A stretch of 19,706 nucleotides of DNA from JAWLGW01 sp964569055 (GTDB taxonomy: Bacteria; Planctomycetota; J058). The stretch covers positions 1 through 19,706 of the forward strand of contig CAZMSZ010000110.1 of assembly GCA_964569055.1 (NCBI GenBank), read 5' to 3'. Made by a program: the position numbers and the translations under genes. The notes beneath the pieces are model-generated. The model worked only from the letters and a program-made list of their open reading frames with translations. It did not search any database and was not told where the DNA came from. Shown in pieces: positions 1 to 5,969 of this stretch (positions within the stretch are counted from its first letter, which is position 1; the number at the start of each line of letters is the position of its first letter).

Positions 1-1466
1 GCGCTGAGCGCCGCCTCGATCGCGGCGAGCTGGAACGACTCGGTCGCCTCGCGCAGCGAGACCTGCGGCGGCGGCGTGGGCGCGATCGTCACGCTGGCCG
101 CCGTCGCCGGCGGGGCCGGCCGCCGCTCCCGCAGCCCCAGCCCGCGCGCCGTCTGCGCGTCGAGCCGCGCGGCGCGCGCCCCGCCGGCCCGCGCGCGGAC
201 CAGCGCCCGCTCGACGGTGTTCTCGAGCTCGCGCACGTTGCCGGGCCAGGGGTAGCCCATCAGCACCTCGAGGAACCCCTCCTCGACCTCGACCGCCTCG
301 AGCTGCAGCCGGCCGCTCAGCTTGGCGACGAAGTGGCGCACCAGCTCGGGCACGTCCTCCAGCCGGTCCGCCAGGCGCGGGACGAGCAGCGGGTAGACCG
401 CCAGGCGGTGGAACAGGTCGGTCCGGAACCGGCCGCTGCGGACCTCGGCGCCGAGGTCGCGGTTGGTCGCGGCGATCACCCGCACGTCGAACCGGCGCAC
501 GCGCTGCTCGCCGACCCGCTCCGCCTCCCCCTCCTGCAGCGCGCGCAACAGGCGCGGCTGGACCTCGAGCGGGAGCTCGCCCACCTCGTCCAGGAACAGG
601 GTCCGCCCGTCGGCGGCCTCGAACCGACCGGCGCGCTCGGTGACCGCGCCGGTGAACGCGCCGCGCGCGTGGCCGTACAGCTCGGCCTCGATCAAGGACG
701 GCGCCACCGCCGAGCAGTCGAACCGCAGCAGCGGGTGCGCGGCGCGCCGCGAGCGCTCGTGGAGCGCGCGCGCGACCAGCTCCTTGCCGGTCCCGGTCTC
801 GCCGAGCACCAGGACCGTGGTGTCGGTCGGCCCGACCAGCGCGATCTCCTCCCGCAGCGCGCGCATCAGCGGGGAGGAGCCCACCAGCTCGAACCCGCGG
901 GTCGCGGCGTGGATCTCGCGGGTCAAGGTGGCCACCTCGCCCGCCAGCTGCGCGCGCGCGCGCTCGAGGGCCGACACGAGGTCGGCGCTCTGGATCGCCG
1001 CGGCCGCCAGCGCCGCGAACAGCTCGACCAGCTCCTCGTGGTGCGCCGCGAACGTGCCCGCGCGGTGCGCGTCGAGGGTGATCAGCCCCAGCGGGCGGCC
1101 CTCGAGGCGCATGGGCGCCGCCATGCAGGAGTGGAGGTGGTCGAGCTTGCCGGGGACCAGGCCGTCGAACGGGTCGGGCTCGGAGGGGTCGGCGAAGCGG
1201 ACCGTGCCGCGGGCCGCGAGCGCCCGGTCGAGGCGCGGGTTCTCGCCGCGTCGGAAGCGGAGCTGCGCCGGGTCGAGGTCGCGACGCAGGCCGCGGGCCG
1301 CGAGCACGCGCAGCTCCTCGCCCTCCAGGATCAGGACGGCGGCAGCGTCGAACGGGACCAGCCGCTCGAGCTCGGCCAGGGTGACGTCGAGCACGGCGTC
1401 GCGGTCGTGCCGCGTCGTCAGCTCGACGGCGGCCCGCACGATCGCGCGGAGGTGGGTGGTGTGCAT
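1..1466 (-). CDS. norR: NorR-type NO-sensing sigma54-dependent regulator (C-terminus cut by window edge)
   Basis: Transcriptional activator that senses nitric oxide through a mononuclear iron in its GAF domain and drives sigma54 RNA polymerase. Read leftward from ATG 1466-1464; 488 residues are visible. Residues 1-165 are the GAF domain. Arg78, Asp98, Asp101, His112, Cys114 and Asp132 line up with the known E. coli NorR iron-site set (Arg75, Asp96, Asp99, His111, Cys113, Asp131) in the same local contexts (NPRLD, DPFDGLVPG, HSC, TLD). The AAA+ domain follows: Walker A GETGTGKE (222-229), the sigma54-contact loop GAFTGA (269-274), a Walker B-like LFLDEVGE and AATNRD. The sequence runs off the edge at the start of the Fis-type helix-turn-helix (FQLAAIEAAL), so perhaps 20-30 residues are missing (E. 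coli NorR is about 504). It diverges from the DUF2249/HCO-like operon, its probable target. Family and NO sensing follow from motifs; the target is inferred. Confidence 0.93.
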   Translation of the reverse strand, partial: MHTTHLRAIVRAAVELTTRHDRDAVLDVTLAELERLVPFDAAAVLILEGEELRVLAARGLRRDLDPAQLRFRRGENPRLDRALAARGTVRFADPSEPDPFDGLVPGKLDHLHSCMAAPMRLEGRPLGLITLDAHRAGTFAAHHEELVELFAALAAAAIQSADLVSALERARAQLAGEVATLTREIHAATRGFELVGSSPLMRALREEIALVGPTDTTVLVLGETGTGKELVARALHERSRRAAHPLLRFDCSAVAPSLIEAELYGHARGAFTGAVTERAGRFEAADGRTLFLDEVGELPLEVQPRLLRALQEGEAERVGEQRVRRFDVRVIAATNRDLGAEVRSGRFRTDLFHRLAVYPLLVPRLADRLEDVPELVRHFVAKLSGRLQLEAVEVEEGFLEVLMGYPWPGNVRELENTVERALVRARAGGARAARLDAQTARGLGLRERRPAPPATAASVTIAPTPPPQVSLREATESFQLAAIEAALS

Positions 1467-1472
1467 GAGCGG

Positions 1473-1527
1473 GTCGAATCTACTCCAAGAGGGTCCAAGT
1501 GACACGCTCCGAGGCGGTCGAAGTGAC
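1473..1527. promoter_or_regulatory. Three putative NorR enhancer sites (GT-N7-AC)
   Basis: Three 11-bp elements fit the NorR core GT-N7-AC: GTCGAATCTAC (1473-1483), GTCCAAGTGAC (1493-1503) and GTCGAAGTGAC (1517-1527). The last two keep the right half TGAC of the E. coli GTCA-N3-TGAC consensus exactly and differ from the left half at one base. E. coli norVW also has three NorR sites upstream of its sigma54 promoter. Starts are 20 and 24 bp apart. They sit between the norR start codon and the candidate sigma54 promoter at 1579-1594, roughly 80-130 bp upstream of the predicted transcript start. The motifs are seen directly; NorR binding is inferred from adjacency and from the family. Confidence 0.7.
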
Positions 1528-1578
1528 CCGGCGCGGAGGCGTAAGTCTCGAAAAGGTAGAGCTCGGTGGTGCGGCACA

Positions 1579-1594
1579 TGGCGTGTTCAAAGCG
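1579..1594 (+). promoter_or_regulatory. Candidate sigma54 (-24/-12) promoter
   Basis: TGGCGTGTTCAAAGCG carries the near-invariant GG (1580-1581) and GC (1592-1593) of sigma54 promoters at the required 10-bp spacing, with TGGC at -24. The -12 flank AA differs from the usual TT. A transcript start near 1604-1606 would leave about a 48-nt leader before the DUF2249 ATG. An overlapping alternative at 1572-1587 (CGGCAC at -24) has a better -24 box but GT instead of GC at -12. Support comes mainly from lying just downstream of the NorR-like sites and upstream of the operon. Confidence 0.45.
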
Positions 1595-1652
1595 CGGGCC
1601 GAGCGCGAGACGTGCGCGTCTCGGCCTCGCCATTCACCCCAGGAGAGCTCCC

Positions 1653-1919
1653 ATGCCCAGTTCGATTCCCAGCCCCGTCCGCGCCGGACAGACCCTCGAC
1701 GTCCGCACCATCCCGCCCCGGTTCAAGCACCCCACGATCATGGCGAGCTACGCCAACCTCGGGGCGGGCGAGGTGTTCACGATCCTCAACGACCACGACC
1801 CCAAGCCGCTCCACTACCAGTTCCAGGCCGAGCACGCCGGCCGCTTCACCTGGGAGTACATCGAGGAGGGCCCCGAGGTGTGGCGGGTGGAGATCGGCAA
1901 GCCGGCGGAGCAGGCGTGA
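1653..1919 (+). CDS. DUF2249 domain protein
   Basis: Small soluble protein of 88 residues, essentially one DUF2249 domain: LDVRTIPPR near residues 15-23, LNDHDPKPLHYQF near 45-57 and WEYIEEGPEVWRVEIGK at the C-terminus. The domain is distantly TusA-like. It recurs beside hemerythrin-like, denitrification and NO-stress genes, but its biochemical role is unknown. ATG 1653 is chosen because AGGAGAG (1641-1647) lies 5 nt upstream and the protein then starts just before the domain; an in-frame ATG at 1566 lies within the putative promoter. First gene of the operon; its TGA overlaps the GTG of the next gene. It has no cysteine, which argues against a TusA-style sulfur carrier. Confidence 0.85.
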   Translation: MPSSIPSPVRAGQTLDVRTIPPRFKHPTIMASYANLGAGEVFTILNDHDPKPLHYQFQAEHAGRFTWEYIEEGPEVWRVEIGKPAEQA

Positions 1920-2491
1920 GCGCGGCCCTCCCCGCGCCGGTCGCCGCGGCCGGGGTGGGGCGCGAGCGCGAGCTCGACGTGCGCCCCGTGCTCGCCAAGG
2001 GCGGCGACCCCTTCGGGCTGATCATGAAGACCACCAGCGAGCTCGCGCCCGACGAGGCGCTGCACCTCGTGGTCGGCTTCGAGCCGCGCCCGCTGTACGA
2101 GGTCATGCGCGCGAGCGGGCGGGCGGCCCACACCGAGGAGCGGGGCGGCACGTTCCACGTGTGGTTCTACGCCGACCCGACCGCCCCGCGCGAGGCGCCG
2201 CGCCCGGCGGGCGAGCGCGCGCCGCTGCAGGAGCCGGTCGAGATCGACGTGCGCGGGCTCGCGCCGCCCGAGCCCATGATCACGATCCTCCAGCGGCTGA
2301 CCGACCTCGGCGAGGGCGCGCGCCTGCGGGTGCTCCACCACCGCGAGCCGCACCTCCTGTACGACAAGCTCGCGCTGCGCGGCTACGCCGCGCGCTGCAC
2401 CCGCCGCTCGAACGGCGACGTGCTGGTGGAGGTCGCCCCGGCCTGGGTGTTCGAGGAGGAGGAGGCGGGCTCGTCCGCCTCGAGCTCGTGA
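1916..2491 (+). CDS. Tandem DUF2249 domain protein
   Basis: Soluble protein of 191 residues starting at GTG 1916, inside the preceding stop codon (GTGA overlap), which implies translational coupling. It holds two diverged DUF2249-like modules. The first (about residues 19-85) has ELDVRP, a GFEPRPLYEVM core and a TFHVWFY strand. The second (about 105-172) has EIDVRGLAPPEPM, HREPHLLYDKL and DVLVEVAP. The hallmark DHDPKPL of the upstream protein has become FEPRPLY and HREPHLLY, so the modules look degenerate and may bind a partner or ligand differently. The C-terminus is an acidic/serine tail. There are no membrane segments. Function unknown; the link to NO response comes from the operon and NorR. 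Confidence 0.8.
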   Translation: MSAALPAPVAAAGVGRERELDVRPVLAKGGDPFGLIMKTTSELAPDEALHLVVGFEPRPLYEVMRASGRAAHTEERGGTFHVWFYADPTAPREAPRPAGERAPLQEPVEIDVRGLAPPEPMITILQRLTDLGEGARLRVLHHREPHLLYDKLALRGYAARCTRRSNGDVLVEVAPAWVFEEEEAGSSASSS

Positions 2492-2519
2492 GCCGCCCCC
2501 GCGCCGCGCGAGGACGGGC

Positions 2520-3794
2520 GTGAACCCCAAGGCCGGCCCCTCGCTCGCCCTCGTGGCGGCGCACTTCGCCTTCGGCCTCCTCGGCCTGCTCGCCTTCGCC
2601 GTGGTGCTGCTCGGCTGGGCGGGCGGGCTCGAGGGGCACTTCTTCCAGCCGCGCCTGCTGGCGCTGGTCCACCTGTGCGTCCTGGGCTGGCTGCTCCCGA
2701 TCGCGCTGGGCGCGCTCCACCAGCTCCTGCCGGTCGTGCTCGAGGTCCCGCTCGGCAGCGAGCGGCTGGCCTGGGGCGCGCTCGCCCTCTACGTCCCGGG
2801 CGCGGTGACCCTGGTGGTGTGCTTCGCCACGTTCACGGTCGGCGCGCCGCTCGTGGCCGGCGCGTCCGCGCTGCTGTGCGCCCTGCTCCTGTACGCGATC
2901 GGCCTGGCCCGGCCGCTGGTCCGCGCCGAGCGCCTCGGCATCACCGGCCTGTTCGTGGCGGCGGCCTTGCTGCACCTCCTGCTCGCGGCCGCGCTGGGCG
3001 CGGCGCTGGCCTGGAACCTCCACGCCCCTTACCTCCCGTTCGACCACCTGCGCCTGCTGCGCGCGCACGCCCACGTGGCGGGGCTGGGGTTCTTCGGGCT
3101 CCTGATCATGGGCGTGAGCTTCCGGCTGATCGAGATGTTCCTGCTGGTGCACGGGATCGGTTACCGCCCAGCCTGGGTGGCGCTCGTCGCCGTCAACGCC
3201 GCGGTGCTCACGCTCGCCGCCGCCTTCCTCGCCGCCTCGCCCGTGCTCCACACGCTCGGGGCCGCGCTGGCGGCGATCGGCCTGGGCGCCTACTTGCTCC
3301 AGGCGACCCGCCTCCTCGGCGCGCGCAAGCGCTCCGCGCACGAGGCGGCCTGGTGGAACACCGGGCTGTCGCTGGTGTACCTCGCCGCGGCGCTGCTCGC
3401 AGGCGGCCTGCCGGCGCTCGTCCCGGCGCTCGCGCCGGAGGACCCGACCTGGCAGTCGCGCCTGATCCTCGCCTACGGGGTGCTGGCGCTGCCGGGCTTC
3501 GTGGGGAGCATCGTGGTCGGCCAGCTCGGCAAGATCGTGCCGTTCCTGGTGTGGCTGCACCGCTTCAGCCCGTACCTGGGCCTGATGAAGGTCCCCAAGG
3601 CCGCGGACCTCCTCCCGGAGCGCCCGCAGTGGCTGCAGCTCGCGCTGATGCACGCGGGGCTGCTCGCGCTCCTGGTCGGCGTGCTCGCCGGCTGCGCGCC
3701 CCTCCGCACGATCGGCGCCGCGTCGTTCACCGCCTCGGCCGCCGTCCTCGCCTACACCCTGCTCATGGTCTACCGGAGTCGCCCGTGTCCGTGA
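2520..3794 (+). CDS. Polytopic heme-copper oxidase subunit I-like / NnrS-like membrane protein
   Basis: Integral membrane protein of 424 residues with about 11-12 hydrophobic segments and several intramembrane histidines: His15, His51, His67, His183, His185 and His347 (VWLHRF). The segments around His51 (ALVHLCVLGW) and His183/185 (RAHAHVAGLGFF) resemble heme-ligating helices of heme-copper oxidase subunit I and related NnrS-like proteins. Such proteins usually accompany NO or denitrification genes. Heme binding is likely but unproven, and it is shorter than NorB or CcoN (about 450-500). It starts at GTG 2520 with GAGGACG just upstream, 28 nt after the tandem DUF2249 gene. Its stop overlaps the MIP18-family gene. 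It could be a NO-handling heme protein or a divergent quinol/NO reductase. Confidence 0.6.
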   Translation: MNPKAGPSLALVAAHFAFGLLGLLAFAVVLLGWAGGLEGHFFQPRLLALVHLCVLGWLLPIALGALHQLLPVVLEVPLGSERLAWGALALYVPGAVTLVVCFATFTVGAPLVAGASALLCALLLYAIGLARPLVRAERLGITGLFVAAALLHLLLAAALGAALAWNLHAPYLPFDHLRLLRAHAHVAGLGFFGLLIMGVSFRLIEMFLLVHGIGYRPAWVALVAVNAAVLTLAAAFLAASPVLHTLGAALAAIGLGAYLLQATRLLGARKRSAHEAAWWNTGLSLVYLAAALLAGGLPALVPALAPEDPTWQSRLILAYGVLALPGFVGSIVVGQLGKIVPFLVWLHRFSPYLGLMKVPKAADLLPERPQWLQLALMHAGLLALLVGVLAGCAPLRTIGAASFTASAAVLAYTLLMVYRSRPCP

Positions 3795-4132
3795 ACGACA
3801 GCCCGCCCGCAACGACCGCCGAGCCCGCCGAGGTCGTGGCGCGCGCGATCGCCGCCCTCCACGAGGTGTTCGACCCCGAGACCGGGATCAACGTGTGGGA
3901 CCTCGGCCTGATCTACGGCGTCCACTTCGAGCCGACCAGCGGCGTGCTCGGGATCCGCATGACCTTCACCACCCGCGCCTGCCCCCTGCGCGAGCAGATG
4001 AGGGCCGGGGTCGAGCGCCGCCTGATCCAGCTCGACGAGGTCGCCGAGGTCGAGGTCGAGGAGACGTTCGAGCCGCCCTGGTCGCCCGAGTGCATCACGC
4101 CCGAGGGGCGCGCCGCGCTCGGCTGGCGCTGA
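3785..4132 (+). CDS. MIP18/DUF59 family metal-sulfur cluster assembly protein
   Basis: Soluble protein of 115 residues. The core DPETGINVWDLGLIYGV (about residues 30-46) and TTRACPLREQM with its single reactive-type Cys (about 60-70) are hallmarks of the MIP18/SufT/PaaD family, which helps mature Fe-S proteins. It lacks the C-terminal Cys-rich extension of PaaD, so it is the short SufT-like form. GTG 3785 is chosen because CGGAG (3774-3778) lies 6 nt upstream; GTG 3791, overlapping the previous TGA, is an alternative. Either way it overlaps the end of the membrane-protein gene. In an NO-responsive operon it could repair or mature NO-damaged Fe-S targets (inference). Its stop codon lies in the left arm of an inverted repeat beside the assembly gap. 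Confidence 0.85.
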   Translation: MSVNDSPPATTAEPAEVVARAIAALHEVFDPETGINVWDLGLIYGVHFEPTSGVLGIRMTFTTRACPLREQMRAGVERRLIQLDEVAEVEVEETFEPPWSPECITPEGRAALGWR

Positions 4133-4191
4133 GCTCTTCGGCTGCTGGTTGGGTTTGCGGAGCGGGGACGACAACCGCGCCGAAGAGCTCA
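4130..4191. repeat. 13-bp perfect inverted repeat next to the assembly gap
   Basis: TGAGCTCTTCGGC (4130-4142) is exactly reverse-complemented by GCCGAAGAGCTCA (4179-4191), separated by 36 nt. The left arm includes the stop codon of the MIP18-family gene, and the right arm ends 3 nt before the N-run. It could be a long-loop hairpin after the operon, the edge of a mobile or repeated element that broke the assembly, or a fold-back assembly artefact. There is no T-tract, so a classical intrinsic terminator is not well supported. Confidence 0.75.
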
Positions 4192-4194
4192 CTG

Positions 4195-4294
4195 NNNNNN
4201 NNNNNNNNNNNNNNNNNNNNNNNNNNNNNNNNNNNNNNNNNNNNNNNNNNNNNNNNNNNNNNNNNNNNNNNNNNNNNNNNNNNNNNNNNNNNNN
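4195..4294. other. Scaffold gap of exactly 100 N
   Basis: Exactly one hundred consecutive N bases, the conventional placeholder for a gap of unknown length. Gene order across it, including whether the NO-type operon really lies beside the small membrane genes and the aminotransferase, rests only on scaffolding. Confidence 0.99.
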
Positions 4295-4324
4295 GATCGG
4301 CGGGGGCGAGATGCCCAGCGCGGA

Positions 4325-4480
4325 TCAGCCCCGCCGCCGGCCCGCCAGGCCGCACGCTGCGGCCAAGCCGAGCACGCTCACCACGCCCACCACGCCGAGC
4401 GCGGTGTCGAGGACGCCGTCGCCGAGGGAGCCGAGGCGGTCCCAGGCGGCGCGGCCGGCCGACACGCCCAGGGCGATCAC
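4325..4480 (-). CDS. Hypothetical small membrane protein (51 aa)
   Basis: A 51-residue reading frame from GTG 4480-4478 that overlaps the stop of the 33-residue frame upstream (GGTGATC). It predicts an Ala/Gly-rich N-terminal stretch, then one hydrophobic helix (LGVVGVVSVLGLAAACGLA, about residues 28-46) and a basic tail RRRG, typical of a single-pass peptide with its C-terminus inside. No family is recognised. It ends 30 nt before the assembly gap. The overlapping start and membrane topology favour a real gene, but the frame is short and the GC-rich context makes chance ORFs common. Confidence 0.45.
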   Translation of the reverse strand: MIALGVSAGRAAWDRLGSLGDGVLDTALGVVGVVSVLGLAAACGLAGRRRG

Positions 4481-4578
4481 CGGCGCACCCCCAGGGTCAG
4501 GCCCAGCAAGCAGAACAGGGTGATCCGGCAGGCGGTCTCGACCAGGCGCTCGGCGCGGCCGCGGGTCCAATCGATCAT
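4477..4578 (-). CDS. Hypothetical small membrane-associated peptide (33 aa)
   Basis: A 33-residue frame from ATG 4578-4576, too short for routine gene callers. A purine-rich ribosome-binding stretch (GGAGAAGGGAGA on the minus strand, about 4585-4596) precedes it. Residues 2-18 (IDWTRGRAERLVETACR) look amphipathic. Residues 19-30 are hydrophobic (ITLFCLLGLTLG), ending in VRR. Its stop overlaps the GTG of the 51-residue gene, so the pair would be translationally coupled. It is divergent from the ornithine aminotransferase across a 169-nt spacer. No known family is recognised. Confidence 0.4.
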   Translation of the reverse strand: MIDWTRGRAERLVETACRITLFCLLGLTLGVRR

Positions 4579-4747
4579 GGCGCGTCTCCCTTCTCCGGGG
4601 GACCTGTCGCGCGAAGCCCGTACCCGTGCCTTGTCTGCGGAAGTGGCTATGCTGGGCGGCTCGCGCCCTCCGCGGCGTCAACGCTTCAACGCCGGGGCGG
4701 ACCCGGTGTGGAAGAGCGGTCGTGTCGGCGGGGGCCCAGGAGGAATG

Positions 4748-5965
4748 ATGACGACCTCGGTCAAGCGGAGCTCGGCCGACTACATCGCGCAGGTCGAGCG
4801 GGTCTGCGCGCCCAACTACCACCCGCTGGAGGTGGTCCTCAGCCGCGGCGAGGGCTGCTTCGTGTGGGATGTCGAGGGACGGCGCTACTTCGACATGCTG
4901 AGCGCCTACTCGGCGGTCAACCAGGGCCACTGCCACCCGCGGATCGTGGCGGCGCTCAGCCAGCAGGCGGCGAAGCTCGCGCTCACCTCGCGCGCCTTCC
5001 ACAACGACGTCATGGGCGACTGGCTGGAGAAGCTGACCCGGCTCACCGGCTACGACAAGGCGCTCCCCATGAACACCGGCGCCGAGGGCGTGGAGACGGC
5101 GATCAAGACCATGCGGCGCTGGGGCTACCGCAAGAAGGGGATCCCCAAGGACCAGGCCGAGATCATCGTGGCCGAGGGGAACTTCCACGGGCGCACCACC
5201 ACGATCGTGGGCTTCTCGTCCGACCCCGACGCCTACGCCGACTTCGGCCCCTGCACGCCGGGCTTCGTGCAGGTGCCCTACGGGGACGCCGACGCGCTGG
5301 CGGCCGCGATCACGCCGCGGACCTGCGGCGTGCTGCTCGAGCCGATCCAGGGCGAGGCGGGGGTCAAGATCCCGTCCGACGACTACCTGCCGCGGGTGCG
5401 GGAGGCGACCCGGGCGGCGAACGTGCTGCTGTGCCTCGACGAGATCCAGACCGGCCTGGGGCGCACCGGCAAGATGTTCGCCTGGGAGCACGTGGGCGTG
5501 CGCCCCGACATCATGATCCTGGGCAAGGCGCTCTCGGGCGGGCTGTACCCCGTGAGCGCGATCGTCGCCGACGACCCGATCATGAACGTGTTCACCCACG
5601 GCTCGCACGGCTCGACCTACGGCGGCAACCCGGTGGCGGCGGCGGTCTCGACGGCGGCGCTCGACGTGCTGATCGACGAGCGGCTGCCCGAGCGCGCCAC
5701 CGAGCGCGGCGCGCGCATGGTCGCCCGGCTGCGCGAGGGGATCACCTCGCCCAACCTGCACGAGGTGCGCGGGCGCGGGCTGATGGTCGCGGTCGAGTAC
5801 ACCCAGCCGATCGCCCACGACGTGGCGGTCGCGCTCAAGGACGCGGGCGTCCTCGCCAAGGACACCCACGAGACCACGATCCGCTTCGCCCCCGCGCTGG
5901 TGATCAGCGAGGCGCAGCTCGACGAGGCGCTCGAGCTGATCCTCCCCGTGCTCAACCGCTTCTGA
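4748..5965 (+). CDS. rocD: Ornithine aminotransferase
   Basis: Class III PLP-dependent aminotransferase of 405 residues that converts ornithine and 2-oxoglutarate to glutamate semialdehyde and glutamate in arginine/proline metabolism, in the cytoplasm. OAT hallmarks: AYSAVNQGHCHPRI (53-66), LTSRAFHNDVMG (79-90), GYDKALPMNTGAEGVETA (101-118), the cofactor Asp in LDEIQTGLGRTGKM (230-243), and the PLP lysine Lys260 in ILGKALSGG. Length matches the family. ATG 4748 sits 4 nt after AGGAGG (4738-4743); ATG 4745 is an in-frame alternative but almost abuts that site. No other arginine-catabolism gene is in the window. The next gene starts 4 nt after its stop, suggesting co-transcription. Confidence 0.93.
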   Translation: MTTSVKRSSADYIAQVERVCAPNYHPLEVVLSRGEGCFVWDVEGRRYFDMLSAYSAVNQGHCHPRIVAALSQQAAKLALTSRAFHNDVMGDWLEKLTRLTGYDKALPMNTGAEGVETAIKTMRRWGYRKKGIPKDQAEIIVAEGNFHGRTTTIVGFSSDPDAYADFGPCTPGFVQVPYGDADALAAAITPRTCGVLLEPIQGEAGVKIPSDDYLPRVREATRAANVLLCLDEIQTGLGRTGKMFAWEHVGVRPDIMILGKALSGGLYPVSAIVADDPIMNVFTHGSHGSTYGGNPVAAAVSTAALDVLIDERLPERATERGARMVARLREGITSPNLHEVRGRGLMVAVEYTQPIAHDVAVALKDAGVLAKDTHETTIRFAPALVISEAQLDEALELILPVLNRF

Positions 5966-5969
5966 CGCG

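Noticed and set aside
463..2523. A 686-residue plus-strand ORF antisense to norR and running into the DUF2249 genes
   Set aside because: Composition is Ser/Arg/Ala-rich without domains, whereas the opposite or alternative frames encode clear NorR and DUF2249 motifs.
4631..4653. TTGTCT and TATGCT as a promoter for the aminotransferase
   Set aside because: The hexamers are only 11 nt apart, far from the 16-18 needed.
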